Below are positions 1-10,282 of a stretch of 64,000 nucleotides of DNA, piece by piece. The DNA lies in NCBI RefSeq assembly GCF_947492535.1, contig NZ_CANLNH010000017.1, positions 44,615 through 108,614 of the forward strand, in the 5' to 3' direction. The stretch's first letter is position 1. Each line of letters opens with the position of its first letter. The notes below the pieces were generated by a model. It was not told the origin of the DNA. It made no database searches and saw only the letters and a list, made by a program, of their open reading frames with translations. The stretch comes from an uncultured Dokdonia sp. Its GTDB lineage: Bacteria > Bacteroidota > Bacteroidia > Flavobacteriales > Flavobacteriaceae. The position numbers and the translations under genes are program-made.

Positions 1-1650
1 TCTTTTTCCACTTTTAGATTTTGAACCTACACGTGACATAGCACATCTAAATCCGATATCATCTGTAGCCATACCTTGTGGTAAGAAGCGACGTTGTGCA
101 GGATCTAGCCAGTATGCTCTATCTCTCCAAGATCCTCCTTTGTATACTCTTACTTCGTCATTAATGAGTGTTGTTCTACTATTTGATTCATCAAACTCAC
201 GACTTAATGTCCCTGTACTATCACTAGAAACTTTATGTCTAGGAGCATCATACATTGCTGGAGCTTCACTCTGATCTTCATCGTCATCAAAAGATTCAAA
301 GTAACGAGTAGATCTTCTATCGCCATCTCTAAAGTTACGGTTGTCACTTTGAGAGAATTGTGTACGTAAATATGTTTCATCTTCGTCTACTGGCACTTGA
401 AGAATTTCTCCAGGTAAATCTCTAGCAACTACTTTTCCGTTAGCTAACGTGTCATATACAATAGAATCTACAGTTACAACTCTAACTTTTCCTTCTTCAT
501 CAATTGCATTTTTAGTATATACGTTACCTCTATAGTAGTTAAAATCATTAAACTCATCATCTACTATTGGGCGGTATACATCGGCTACCCATTCAGAAAC
601 ATTTCCAGCCATATCATATAATCCAAAATCATTTGGTTCATATGTTTGTACTTCGGCAGTAATATCTGCATTATCATCAGACCAACCTGCAATTCCTCCG
701 TAATCTCCATCAGCTTGCTTAAAGTTTGCTAAATGATCACCACGTGTACGTCTAGAAGCAGATCTTGTATACGATCCATTCCAAGGATATTTTTTACGAC
801 CTCTATATACATTATAACTTCTTAATTCAGAAAGTCCTAATGCAGCATATTCCCATTCAGCTTCCGTTGGTAATCTATATTTTGGTAAAAGAATACCGTC
901 TTTACGCTGTACAAATATGTTAGTGCTATCATTTCTCTTCATTCTTGACTCACTAGCACGTCCTCCTCTTGCGAGACTATCACTTCCTCCATATGCTAAC
1001 GTAGGAGAATTTAAATATGTTTCTGTGTCAAAAGTAGAAGTAGCTTCTACATCATTACGTGCTCCACGAGCAGTAAATCCTTGTTCTTCAAGAATTAATT
1101 CGTTAACACGGTTTGATCTCCAATCAGAAAATTCAACAGCTTGAAGCCAACTTACACCTACAACAGGGTAATTAGCAAAAGCTGGGTGACGTAAATAGTT
1201 TTCTGTCATCGTTTCGTTAAACCCTAAACGATTTCTCCAAACTAATGTGTCTGGTAATGCACCTAAGTAGATGTTACGGTAATTTTCGTCTGTAGGAGGG
1301 AATACTTTCTTGATCCAATCTAAGTATTCTAAATACATTACATTGGTAACCTCGGTTTCATCCATATAAAAAGACTGAACATGCTGTTGATTTGGAGAGT
1401 TATTCCAATCATGCATGACGTCATCTTGAACTTTTCCCATTGTAAAAGTTCCTCCTTCAACAAACACGAGTCCAGGACCAGTCGCTTGTTCGGTATAGTC
1501 GGTATTAGCTTTAAAGCCTCCGTCTTTACCATCAACTTTCCATCCAGTACCTCGGGAACTGTCTTTGTAGTTATTAGATTTGCTACAGCTAGCAACTGTT
1601 AGGGCAACAGTGGCCACAGCAAAGATTTTTAGAGCAAGATTTAATTTCAT
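1..1650 (-). CDS. gldJ: Gliding motility lipoprotein GldJ (3' end beyond window)
   Basis: GldJ is an outer-membrane lipoprotein needed for gliding and for stability of the T9SS component GldK. I read 550 codons from an ATG at 1650 to the left edge with no stop, so only the last few residues are missing (the family has about 560). A lipoprotein signal ends at TVASC (Cys about 22). The rest is a formylglycine-generating-enzyme/SUMF1-like fold: YRLPTEAEWEYA near residue 258, GNVSEWVADVY, GGSWRDRAYW near residue 500 and IGFRCA close to the end. These FGE-like motifs are structural in GldJ; an enzymatic role is not implied. It is divergent from porU, the usual flavobacterial order. Identification is confident. 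Confidence 0.95.
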   Translation of the reverse strand, partial: MKLNLALKIFAVATVALTVASCSKSNNYKDSSRGTGWKVDGKDGGFKANTDYTEQATGPGLVFVEGGTFTMGKVQDDVMHDWNNSPNQQHVQSFYMDETEVTNVMYLEYLDWIKKVFPPTDENYRNIYLGALPDTLVWRNRLGFNETMTENYLRHPAFANYPVVGVSWLQAVEFSDWRSNRVNELILEEQGFTARGARNDVEATSTFDTETYLNSPTLAYGGSDSLARGGRASESRMKRNDSTNIFVQRKDGILLPKYRLPTEAEWEYAALGLSELRSYNVYRGRKKYPWNGSYTRSASRRTRGDHLANFKQADGDYGGIAGWSDDNADITAEVQTYEPNDFGLYDMAGNVSEWVADVYRPIVDDEFNDFNYYRGNVYTKNAIDEEGKVRVVTVDSIVYDTLANGKVVARDLPGEILQVPVDEDETYLRTQFSQSDNRNFRDGDRRSTRYFESFDDDEDQSEAPAMYDAPRHKVSSDSTGTLSREFDESNSRTTLINDEVRVYKGGSWRDRAYWLDPAQRRFLPQGMATDDIGFRCAMSRVGSKSKSGKR

Positions 1651-1867
1651 CGGTTTTTGCTTAAGTAGATTTGGGATCGCAATATAACAATTAACACGAA
1701 AATGACAATATTAATTTATTAAAAGCAGTCATCAAATTTATTTTTTAGTGGTTTTAGTCAACCCATTAGTAACGTAGGTATTTATTCTTTATTATTGTAA
1801 ACAAAAAAAATAATCAAAAAATATCATCTTTTTTGATACTATTGATTGGCATTTATCGTTACGATAT

Positions 1868-4800
1868 ATGATGAAAATACGCTACGCTATACTTTTGTTT
1901 TTTATTTCTTCCCTAGGTTTTTCTCAAGAAAAGCGATTGTCATTAGATTGGGAGAAAATGTTAGTGGATGTTAATACCCCTTTAAATAGGTCATTACATT
2001 TTACTCAAAATGAAGACGCATCATGGAGCTATTTAACTCAATGGGAAGTAAATCAACCTATTTTAAGTTCCAGTGTGAGTATTAATGATGTAGTTTATGA
2101 ACCTATTCCAAGTTCTCAGTTGTCTATATTAGATAAGAGTAAAATTCAATCAGAGATATCATATACAATACAAACCTCAAAAGCTAGAAATACATATTAT
2201 GCTAGTTTAAATGTGAGTCCTTTTATTATTACTAATGGACAGTATAAGCGTATTAAAAGTGCTAAGGTTATGTATGCTTTTACACGAGCAAGCAATACGA
2301 TATCTTCTATTCCTCTTACAAATTCGATATTAGCAAGTGGTGATTATTATAAGTTTTATGTAGAAGAAACTGGAGTACATCAAATTACGCGTAATTTTTT
2401 GCAAAGTATGGGGATGCCATTAGATGGAATAGATCCGCAAACAATTAAAGTATATGGGTTAGGTGGTTCACCGTTACCACTACGTAATAGTGATAATGGA
2501 GATGAAGTGTTTGATCTAAGAGAAATTCCAATACAAGTAGTAGGTGGTGAGGATGGGACATTTAATGGAAATGATCATATTCTCTTTTTTGGAGAAAGTT
2601 CTCGGAAATTTCATGAAGAATTAAATACAAACATAAATCCATATTCAGATAGGTCGTATTATTATGTAACAGCAGGCGGAAGTGAAGGTTTACGTGTACA
2701 GCCCATGAGTCAGCCTTCAGGAACTCCAGATGCTACATTTACAACATTTGATGATTACCAGTTCCATGAAGAAGATACAGAAAATATTGTCTTAGTAGGA
2801 CGTAGATGGTTTGGAGAACAATTTAATATTGAAAACGAGCAAACTTTTGATTTTACATTTCCTAACATAGTTTCTAGCCAAACAGCTGCATTGAGAGTCC
2901 TTCTAGCAGCAGCTTCAGAATCTCAAACTTCTTTTGAAATTGCTGTAAATGGTTCTTCAGTAGGAACAGCAATACTAAACCCTATAAATGATATAAGCTT
3001 AGCTACTGGGAGAACGTTTGAAATAGATATTCCGATCTCAACTCCAGATGTAACAATAACAATAACGTATAACAATGGTGGTAATCCTTCTAGTTTAGGA
3101 TACCTTGATTATATAAGTCTAGATGTCCCAAGAGCACTTCAAGGTACAGGAGAACAAATTAATTTTAAGAAAAATGAAGCAGCTACGTTAAGTGGTTTAG
3201 GAGAATATGTTTTTAGTAATGCTAGCGATTATTCTCAAATTTGGGACGTAACTGATCAGACATCCATAACAACAACCCTTAATGATGGAGGACAAGGGAA
3301 TATTAGCTTTAGAAGTCAATTAGGGACATTACGTCGTTTTGTGGCAGTAACTCCTTCAGATTATTTTACTCCTTTTAGAGAGAGTAATAATACAAGAGTT
3401 GCTAATCAAAATTTAAAAGGGACGATCTTTCAAAATAATAGCGGAGCGTTTCAAGATGTAGATTACTTGATGATTACTGGTGATTTATTACGACCACAGG
3501 CAGAACGACTAGCAGAACATAATAGAACGTTTAGAGGACTGAATGTAAAAGTAGTCACGCTTAATGATATTTATGAAGAATTTGGAGGTGGTAGGCAAGA
3601 TATCGGAGCGATACGCAATTTAGTAAAGTATGTCTATGATAATGCATCTTCAGAATCCAATAGAATTAAATATCTATGTTTGTTTGGAGATGGTTCTGTA
3701 GATTATAAAGATCGACTTTTTGGTAACAATAATATTATTCCTTCTTTTCAGACTGAACAGAGTTTTAGTCTCGCTAGTTCTATAGTGTCTGATGACTACT
3801 TTGGATTTATGGATCCCAATGAAGGCTTTGTTGAGCTTAATGGAGGAGGAAATGATCGATTAGATATCGCAGTAGGACGTATTGTAGCAGATACGCCATC
3901 GCTGGCTACGACGGTTGTAGATAAAATTATAAGTTATGATACAAGAGAGTCATTTGGCCGCTGGCGTAATAATTTAGTCATGATCTCTGATGATGCTGAT
4001 GAACCAGGACAAGCTCATTATGAATTACAAGTAAATCTAGATGCGTTGAGTGATGAGATTGAAGAACAACGACCTTCTACAAATGTTATAAAAATATATA
4101 GTGATGCTTTTCAGCAACAATCTTCTGCAGGAGGAGATCGATATCCTCAAGTAAATGAAACGATTTCTAATGCTTTAGAATTAGGGTCTTTAGTAGTGAC
4201 TTATTTAGGGCATGGCGGAGAAGAATTGTTAGCTTCTGAAGCCATTATTACACAGAATGAAGTAGATGAACTCGCAAATGATGAACGTCTTCCTTTGCTC
4301 ATTACTGTAACCTGTGAGTTTACAAAATTTGATAATCCACGTCGTCCTACAGGAGGAGAAGGTTTTATTTGGAGTCCAGATGGTGGGGCAGTAGCTATGA
4401 TCGCAACAACTAGAGAGATATTTGTTGGTCTTGGTTTAGATTTTAATGATGACATTGCTGCAGAAATTTTTGGATTTAATAATAACGAGCTTGTAAGTGT
4501 TGCAGAACATGTACGACGTGCAAAAAATCAAGAGGGAAATAGTCAACGTAGGGTAATTTTCTTTTTAGGAGATCCAGCGATGACATTGGCATTTCCAAGG
4601 CCTGATATCCGATTGACCGCTGTAAATGATGTTCCTGTAGGACAAGAGTTACCTACATTAAGAGCCTTAGATCGTGTGAAAATAAATGGTGCTGTTACCA
4701 GTGAATTAGGGCAGGTAATTTCTAATTATACAGGTACATTAGCAGTTACCTTATATGATAAAGATATACAACGTCAAACATTAGGTAATGATGGTACGAT

Positions 4801-5698
4801 AGTAGATGGAGAATTAGGGATTTTAGATTTTAAAACGTTAGGAGCTGTATTGTACAGAGGACAAGCTTCGGTTACAAATGGACAATTTGAATTTGAATTT
4901 ATTATGCCGCGTGATACCGCCATCCCTTTAGGAGAAGGACGGTTAAATTTTTACTCAGAACGATTAGGTGTGCTAGAAGATCAAGCAGGTGTGAATAGAG
5001 ATATTATTATAGGCGGACTTAATGAAGATGCACCACCCGATAATTTAGGACCTCGTATTCGATTGTTTATGAATGATGAAAGTTTTGTGAATGGAGGGAT
5101 TACAGACGATTCTCCTATTATATTGGCAAAACTAGAAGATGAAAATGGAATTAATACCGCTGGAGGTATAGGGCATGATATTGTAGCAATTATAGATGGT
5201 GATGAAACAAATCCTCTTATTTTAAATGATTTCTATGAAACAGAAGTAGATGATTTTACAAGAGGAACAGCAAGCAGGAGACTTCGAGATTTAGAAGAAG
5301 GTCTTCATACACTTACGTTCATCGCGTGGGACGTATATAATAATTCTTCTAGAGCAGAATTACAGTTTGTTGTAGTTGGAGATGGAGAATTGCAGCTTGA
5401 AAATGTACTTAATTATCCAAACCCTTTTGTAAATTACACAGAGTTTTGGTTCAATCATAATAGACCTTTTGAGCCTCTTGATGTACAAGTTCAGATATTT
5501 ACAGTGAGTGGAAAAGTGGTAAAAACCATTAATCAAACAGTTGTGAATGAAGGGTTTTTGTCTAGAGACATCGTGTGGGATGGATTAGATGATTTTGGAG
5601 AGGCAATTGGAAAAGGAGTGTATGTATATAAGATAACCGTAAAATCTACGTTAACTAACAAGCAAGTCGAAAAGTTTGAAAAGCTTGTAATTCTATAA
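1868..5698 (+). CDS. porU: Type IX secretion system sortase PorU
   Basis: PorU is the surface C25 (gingipain-like) cysteine peptidase that removes C-terminal sorting domains from T9SS cargo. The 1276-aa product starts with a Sec signal peptide ending at GFSQ. The catalytic pair is visible as His782 in YLGHGGEE and Cys816 in TVTCEFTKFD, inside a C25 domain of roughly residues 500-880. The C-terminal 90 residues (YPNPF...GVYVYKITV) form a FlgD-like Ig domain that resembles a sorting domain but belongs to this family. Length and order (gldJ, porU, porV) match Flavobacteriaceae. Its partner PorV follows after 47 nt, and a T9SS cargo gene sits at 30.1 kb. Confidence 0.96.
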   Translation: MMKIRYAILLFFISSLGFSQEKRLSLDWEKMLVDVNTPLNRSLHFTQNEDASWSYLTQWEVNQPILSSSVSINDVVYEPIPSSQLSILDKSKIQSEISYTIQTSKARNTYYASLNVSPFIITNGQYKRIKSAKVMYAFTRASNTISSIPLTNSILASGDYYKFYVEETGVHQITRNFLQSMGMPLDGIDPQTIKVYGLGGSPLPLRNSDNGDEVFDLREIPIQVVGGEDGTFNGNDHILFFGESSRKFHEELNTNINPYSDRSYYYVTAGGSEGLRVQPMSQPSGTPDATFTTFDDYQFHEEDTENIVLVGRRWFGEQFNIENEQTFDFTFPNIVSSQTAALRVLLAAASESQTSFEIAVNGSSVGTAILNPINDISLATGRTFEIDIPISTPDVTITITYNNGGNPSSLGYLDYISLDVPRALQGTGEQINFKKNEAATLSGLGEYVFSNASDYSQIWDVTDQTSITTTLNDGGQGNISFRSQLGTLRRFVAVTPSDYFTPFRESNNTRVANQNLKGTIFQNNSGAFQDVDYLMITGDLLRPQAERLAEHNRTFRGLNVKVVTLNDIYEEFGGGRQDIGAIRNLVKYVYDNASSESNRIKYLCLFGDGSVDYKDRLFGNNNIIPSFQTEQSFSLASSIVSDDYFGFMDPNEGFVELNGGGNDRLDIAVGRIVADTPSLATTVVDKIISYDTRESFGRWRNNLVMISDDADEPGQAHYELQVNLDALSDEIEEQRPSTNVIKIYSDAFQQQSSAGGDRYPQVNETISNALELGSLVVTYLGHGGEELLASEAIITQNEVDELANDERLPLLITVTCEFTKFDNPRRPTGGEGFIWSPDGGAVAMIATTREIFVGLGLDFNDDIAAEIFGFNNNELVSVAEHVRRAKNQEGNSQRRVIFFLGDPAMTLAFPRPDIRLTAVNDVPVGQELPTLRALDRVKINGAVTSELGQVISNYTGTLAVTLYDKDIQRQTLGNDGTIVDGELGILDFKTLGAVLYRGQASVTNGQFEFEFIMPRDTAIPLGEGRLNFYSERLGVLEDQAGVNRDIIIGGLNEDAPPDNLGPRIRLFMNDESFVNGGITDDSPIILAKLEDENGINTAGGIGHDIVAIIDGDETNPLILNDFYETEVDDFTRGTASRRLRDLEEGLHTLTFIAWDVYNNSSRAELQFVVVGDGELQLENVLNYPNPFVNYTEFWFNHNRPFEPLDVQVQIFTVSGKVVKTINQTVVNEGFLSRDIVWDGLDDFGEAIGKGVYVYKITVKSTLTNKQVEKFEKLVIL

Positions 5699-5745
5699 AA
5701 TATAAATCTATAAAAAGTCTATATTTGTTCAAATTTGAAATTTTT

Positions 5746-6894
5746 ATGAAGAAAATGATGATGCTGTGCTTAGGAGCATGTTTCGCTTTTAACGCAACGG
5801 TGCAAGCCCAAGACGAGCCTAATACAATTACAACGGCGGTCCCATTCTTAGTTATTGCTGCAGACGCACGTGCTGCAGGACTTGGAGAACAAGGAGTAGC
5901 AACGAGCCCAGATGTATATGGCGTACAGTGGAATCCTGCTAAACTAGCTTTTTTAGATACAAAGCATAATATAGGAGTTAATTATACACCTTATTTAGGG
6001 AATTTAGTAAATGATATTGCTATTTTACAAGCTGCCTATGCAAATCGTATTGATGAAAAAAGTGCTTTTGGAGCAAGTCTTCGATATTTTAGTTTAGGAA
6101 CAATTACGACAACTACAGGACCTAATGATCCTGGATTGGATATTCGTCCTAATGAATTTACAATAGATGCAACCTACGCACTTAAATTAAGTGAGCGTTT
6201 CTCTATGGCAGTGTCAGGACGTTATTTACGAAGTGATCTTAGAATCCAACAGTTAGATCCAGATGCTAGAGCAGCGAGTTCTTTTGGAGTAGATATCTCA
6301 GGATACTATCAATCTGAAGAAATCACCTATAATAGTTTCGATGGTCGTTGGAGAGGAGGATTTAATATCTCTAATATAGGACCAGAAGTATCGTATAGTG
6401 ATGCCGATAATGATGATGATTTTATTCCTACTAACTTAAAGCTTGGTGGAGGATTTGATTTTATCTTAGATGGTTATAATAGAGTATTTGTTGGATTAGA
6501 ATTCAATAAATTATTAGTGCCTACTCCTCCTAGAAGAGATGGAGAAGGAAATATTATTGCTGGACAAGATGATAATGTAAGTTTCTTTCAGGGGATTTTC
6601 CAATCATTTGGAGATGCACCAGATGGATTTAGTGAAGAGCTTAAAGAATTTACATGGTCACTTGGAGCTGAGTATGTGTATGACAATGCCTTTTCGCTTC
6701 GTGCAGGATACTTTAATGAAAGTGATATTAAAGGAGCACGTAAATTTGCAACCTTAGGCGCAGGATTTGAATTTAATGCTATTGATATAGATTTATCATA
6801 TCTTTTCTCTACTGGGTCGGTACGTAGTCCGTTAGAAAATACCTTACGTTTTGGACTTACTTTCCATTTTGGAGATGAGTTTGATGAATACTAG
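5746..6894 (+). CDS. porV: T9SS outer membrane protein PorV
   Basis: PorV is an outer-membrane beta-barrel of the FadL-like group. It shuttles T9SS cargo from the translocon to the PorU attachment complex. I chose the ATG at 5746 because it gives a clean signal peptide (MKKMMMLCLG..., cleavage after VQAQ). A TTG 21 nt upstream would only add a hydrophobic lead-in and coincides with the end of a TATATTTG promoter box. The mature protein (about 360 residues) shows the PorV/PorQ N-terminal signature PFLVIAADARAAGLGEQGVA and alternating barrel strands, and ends in a short charged tail (FGDEFDEY) like other PorV proteins. Confidence 0.95.
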   Translation: MKKMMMLCLGACFAFNATVQAQDEPNTITTAVPFLVIAADARAAGLGEQGVATSPDVYGVQWNPAKLAFLDTKHNIGVNYTPYLGNLVNDIAILQAAYANRIDEKSAFGASLRYFSLGTITTTTGPNDPGLDIRPNEFTIDATYALKLSERFSMAVSGRYLRSDLRIQQLDPDARAASSFGVDISGYYQSEEITYNSFDGRWRGGFNISNIGPEVSYSDADNDDDFIPTNLKLGGGFDFILDGYNRVFVGLEFNKLLVPTPPRRDGEGNIIAGQDDNVSFFQGIFQSFGDAPDGFSEELKEFTWSLGAEYVYDNAFSLRAGYFNESDIKGARKFATLGAGFEFNAIDIDLSYLFSTGSVRSPLENTLRFGLTFHFGDEFDEY

Positions 6895-6927
6895 GAAATA
6901 TGATTTCCGTGTAAACGGAAAAGAAAT

Positions 6928-7410
6928 ATGAAAAAAATTAAGATAGAATCGTTTTTGGAAGTATACCCATCTATAGATGAGCTTCCAAAAACGATTTTTT
7001 CATTGATGCAAGAAGCTATACTTGCAAGAGATACTGCATATGCGCCTTATTCAAACTTTTTTGTAGGAGCCGCTGTTTTATTAGAAAACGGAAAAATAAT
7101 ACGAGGGAGTAATCAAGAGAATGCAGCATATCCATCTGGTTTATGTGCAGAACGTACTGCGATTTATTATGCTTCCGCGCAATATCCAAATACGGCTTTT
7201 AAAGCTATCGCTATAAGTGCAAAAGGGAAGGATAAAGCAACGTCGCAACCTATTCCACCTTGCGGATCTTGTAGACAAGCAATTGCAGAATATGAGATAC
7301 GACAAGGAGAGGCGATTCCTATTTATTTTATGGGAGATCAAGGGGAGGTATGGAAAAGTGATTCTTTAGAAAACTTACTTCCATTACTTTTTACCTCAAA
7401 ATACCTTTAA
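6928..7410 (+). CDS. cdd: Cytidine deaminase
   Basis: Hydrolytic deamination of cytidine and deoxycytidine to uridine and deoxyuridine in pyrimidine salvage. The 160-aa product has both zinc-site motifs of the family: CAERTAI with Cys73 and the proton-shuttling Glu75, and PCGSCRQ with Cys112 and Cys115. The substrate-binding stretch YAPYSNFFVGAA precedes them. The size fits the homotetrameric short class. It lies 33 nt after porV on the same strand and may be co-transcribed, as in related genomes. A hairpin-forming palindrome (7445-7464) follows. Confidence 0.95.
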   Translation: MKKIKIESFLEVYPSIDELPKTIFSLMQEAILARDTAYAPYSNFFVGAAVLLENGKIIRGSNQENAAYPSGLCAERTAIYYASAQYPNTAFKAIAISAKGKDKATSQPIPPCGSCRQAIAEYEIRQGEAIPIYFMGDQGEVWKSDSLENLLPLLFTSKYL

Positions 7411-7444
7411 AAAACATTCTTTTATTATTGAGATTATTAATGAG

Positions 7445-7464
7445 TACGCTTTCGCGAAAGCGTA
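7445..7464. repeat. Iterated palindrome, intergenic copy (cdd-pdhA)
   Basis: A 20-bp perfect palindrome TACGCTTTCGCGAAAGCGTA, core TTTCGCGAAA at 7450-7459. It is the fullest form of the repeat found throughout the window. It lies 35 nt after the cdd stop and upstream of the pdhA promoter, so it could act as a hairpin terminator or as a protein-binding site. Confidence 0.85.
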
Positions 7465-7551
7465 TACTTGAAGCATTACAGTTTTCTTAACAAAATAATC
7501 AGAATAAAGCGCATTACTATTTCGTTTTCGTAACTTTTATGCAAAACCCTT

Positions 7552-7584
7552 TTTGCGGTATCTATCTAATACCTTATTTTTGTT
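7552..7584 (+). promoter_or_regulatory. Predicted pdhA promoter
   Basis: TATTTTTG at 7577-7584 matches the Bacteroidota -7 consensus TAnnTTTG. A TTTG at 7552-7555, 21 nt upstream, fits the -33 element. It lies 38 nt before the pdhA start. This is a pattern match only. Confidence 0.5.
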
Positions 7585-7622
7585 AGTGGCTTTTAGTAAA
7601 GTCATTTTTATACTCGTTATAG

Positions 7623-8621
7623 ATGAAGAAAATCACTAAAGAAACGTATCTTAATTGGTACGAAGAAATGCTCTTCTGGCGTAAGTTTGAAGACAAGTTA
7701 GCTCAAGTATACATTCAGCAAAAAGTTAGAGGGTTCTTACACCTTTATAATGGCCAAGAAGCTATATTGGCAGGGTCATTACATGCGATGGACTTAAGCA
7801 AAGACAAAATGATTACTGCCTATCGTAATCACGTACAACCTATAGGTATGGGCGTAGACCCTAAACGTGTGATGGCAGAATTGTATGGGAAAGCAACAGG
7901 AACCTCACAAGGACTTGGAGGATCTATGCATATATTTTCAAAAGAAAAAGGTTTTTATGGAGGTCACGGTATTGTAGGTGGTCAGATTCCATTAGGAGCT
8001 GGAATGGCTTTTGGAGATAAATATCATAAAAGAGAAGCGGTTACATTATGTTTCTTTGGAGATGGAGCAGCACGTCAAGGTTCTTTACATGAAACCTTTA
8101 ATATGGCGATGAACTGGAAGTTACCTGTCGTATTCTGTGTGGAAAATAATGGATACGCCATGGGAACATCAGTGGCTCGTACTGCAAATCATGAAGATAT
8201 TTGGAAATTAGGTCTTGGGTATGAAATGCCATGTGGCCCTGTAGATGCTATGAATCCTGTAGCTGTAGCAGAAGCTATGGATGAAGCCATTGATAGAGCA
8301 AGAAGAGGTGATGGTCCTACATTCTTAGAATTGAAGACATATCGCTATAGAGGACACTCTATGAGTGATGCACAGCATTATAGAACAAAAGAAGAAGTAG
8401 CAGAATACCAGAAAATAGATCCTATTACGCAAGTAAAAGATATTCTGTTAAAAGAAGGATATGCTACTGAAGATGAAATTAAAGTAATGGACAAACGTGT
8501 AAAAGAACGTGTTGCAGAATGCGAAAAATTTGCAGAAGAAAGTCCATTCCCTGAGAAGAATGTGATGTACGATGTCGTATACGAACAAGAAGATTATCCA
8601 TTTTTACCTCATAAACTATAA
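7623..8621 (+). CDS. pdhA: Pyruvate dehydrogenase E1 component subunit alpha
   Basis: The thiamine-diphosphate subunit of the pyruvate dehydrogenase complex, which decarboxylates pyruvate and passes the acetyl group to the E2 lipoyl arm. The 332-aa protein has the ThDP motif GDGAARQGSLHETFNMA from residue 146 to VENN, and the E1-alpha phosphorylation-loop-like segment YRYRGHSMSD. E2 begins 3 nt after its stop, so the two are translated from one operon. The E1-beta subunit is not adjacent and must be elsewhere, which is common in Flavobacteriia. A branched-chain oxoacid E1-alpha is an alternative, but the close match to PdhA and the E2 partner favour pyruvate. Confidence 0.93.
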   Translation: MKKITKETYLNWYEEMLFWRKFEDKLAQVYIQQKVRGFLHLYNGQEAILAGSLHAMDLSKDKMITAYRNHVQPIGMGVDPKRVMAELYGKATGTSQGLGGSMHIFSKEKGFYGGHGIVGGQIPLGAGMAFGDKYHKREAVTLCFFGDGAARQGSLHETFNMAMNWKLPVVFCVENNGYAMGTSVARTANHEDIWKLGLGYEMPCGPVDAMNPVAVAEAMDEAIDRARRGDGPTFLELKTYRYRGHSMSDAQHYRTKEEVAEYQKIDPITQVKDILLKEGYATEDEIKVMDKRVKERVAECEKFAEESPFPEKNVMYDVVYEQEDYPFLPHKL

Positions 8622-8624
8622 GCT

Positions 8625-10256
8625 ATGGCACAAGTAATAAATATGCCGCGACTTAGCGACACGATGGAAGAAGGTACTGTTGCTACTTGGCTCAAAAAAG
8701 TAGGTGATACTATCGCTGAAGGGGATATCCTAGCAGAAATAGAAACTGATAAAGCAACAATGGAGTTTGAGTCATTTTATGATGGAACATTACTTCATAT
8801 AGGAATTCAAGAAGGAGAAACGGCGCAAGTAGATAAATTGCTAGCCATTATAGGTGATGAGGGAGAAGATATTTCTGCATTATTAAATGGAACAGCTGAA
8901 GCTCCTGTAAAAGAAGAAACAGTAGAAACTCTTGCTGAAGCTACAATAGAAGAAACGACTACAGAAGCAGTAGCAATTCCTGATGGAGTTGTCGTAGTAA
9001 CCATGCCAAGACTTTCTGATACGATGGAAGAAGGTACGGTAGCGACATGGCTTAAAGGAGTTGGTGACACTGTAGAAGAAGGAGATATCCTAGCAGAAAT
9101 AGAGACTGATAAAGCAACAATGGAGTTTGAGTCTTTTAATGAAGGAACTTTATTATACATAGGACTTGAAGAAGGTGCTACTGCAAAAGTAGATGCCCTT
9201 CTAGCAGTATTAGGACCAAAAGGAACAGATGTTTCTGGAGTAGTTGCCAATTTTAAATCTGGATCAACAACACCAAAAGCAGTTGCTGAAACTCCTAAAA
9301 AAGAAGCTCCTAAAAAAGAGGAACCTAAGAAGGAAACTCCAAAAGTAGAAGCCCCAAAAGCAAGCTCTTCAACAAATACAACAGCTACTTCAAATGGTGG
9401 ACGCATATTTGCTTCCCCACTTGCAAAGAAAATAGCAGAAGAGAAAGGAATCAATTTAGCACACGTAAATGGTTCTGGAGAGAATGGTCGTATTGTAAAA
9501 GCAGATGTAGAAAACTATACGCCAAGCACAGCGAGCGCAGGAGCTAGTGTACAACCATTTGTTGCAACAGGAGAGGAAAGTTTTGAAGAAGTGCCAAACT
9601 CACAAATGCGTAAAGCCATTGCAAGAGCACTTTCAAATTCTAAATTCTCTGCACCACATTATTACTTAAATGTGGAATTCAATATGGAAAATGCAATCGC
9701 ATTTAGAAAGCAGTTTAATCAATTGCCAGATACAAAAATATCATATAATGATATGATTGTAAAGGCAACAGCTATCGCTTTAAAGAAACACCCTCAAGTA
9801 AATTCTCAATGGTTTGATGATAAGATGAAACTAAATCATCATGTGCATATTGGTGTTGCAGTTGCAGTTCCTGATGGGTTAGTAGTACCTGTAGTTAATT
9901 TTGCAAATGAAAAGTCATTACCGCAAATTAACGCTGAGGTAAAAGAACTTGCAGGAAAATCTCGTAATAAAAAGTTAACCATGCAAGAAATGGAAGGAAG
10001 TACATTTACAATTTCAAATCTTGGAATGTTTGGTATTACCGATTTTACATCTATAATCAATCAGCCTAATTCAGCGATCTTATCTGTAGGTGCTATCGTA
10101 GAAAAACCAGTGGTGAAAGATGGACATGTTGTTCCTGGTCATACTATGAAGCTTACCATGGCATGTGATCACCGTACCGTAGATGGTGCGACGGGCGCAC
10201 AATTCTTACAAACACTAAAAATGTATATTGAAAATCCAGTATTAATGCTTGCATAA
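8625..10256 (+). CDS. pdhC: Pyruvate dehydrogenase E2, dihydrolipoamide acetyltransferase
   Basis: The core acetyltransferase of the pyruvate dehydrogenase complex. The 543-aa protein has two lipoyl domains (residues about 1-80 and 122-200), each with the lipoylation motif ETDKATMEFES (Lys43 and Lys163). A Pro/Lys/Ala-rich linker follows (about 215-260), then an E1/E3-binding domain (FASPLAKKIAEEKG..., about 262-300) and the C-terminal catalytic domain with DHRTVDG (His516, Asp520). The two lipoyl domains are near-identical over their first 45 residues and in DNA sequence, so the duplication is recent or kept by gene conversion. It is coupled to pdhA. A hairpin terminator lies 27 nt after the stop. 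Confidence 0.95.
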   Translation: MAQVINMPRLSDTMEEGTVATWLKKVGDTIAEGDILAEIETDKATMEFESFYDGTLLHIGIQEGETAQVDKLLAIIGDEGEDISALLNGTAEAPVKEETVETLAEATIEETTTEAVAIPDGVVVVTMPRLSDTMEEGTVATWLKGVGDTVEEGDILAEIETDKATMEFESFNEGTLLYIGLEEGATAKVDALLAVLGPKGTDVSGVVANFKSGSTTPKAVAETPKKEAPKKEEPKKETPKVEAPKASSSTNTTATSNGGRIFASPLAKKIAEEKGINLAHVNGSGENGRIVKADVENYTPSTASAGASVQPFVATGEESFEEVPNSQMRKAIARALSNSKFSAPHYYLNVEFNMENAIAFRKQFNQLPDTKISYNDMIVKATAIALKKHPQVNSQWFDDKMKLNHHVHIGVAVAVPDGLVVPVVNFANEKSLPQINAEVKELAGKSRNKKLTMQEMEGSTFTISNLGMFGITDFTSIINQPNSAILSVGAIVEKPVVKDGHVVPGHTMKLTMACDHRTVDGATGAQFLQTLKMYIENPVLMLA

Positions 10257-10282
10257 TGCTTTTAATATACTTTTACCATATA

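Noticed and set aside
8625..9240. Tandem DNA repeat of about 375 bp in pdhC
   Set aside because: It reflects the two lipoyl domains, a normal feature of E2 proteins, rather than a mobile or regulatory repeat.
8807..9454. Long minus-strand open frame opposite pdhC (215 codons)
   Set aside because: It is Ser/Val/Ala-rich noise mirrored from the repetitive lipoyl domains and linker; pdhC on the other strand is certain.
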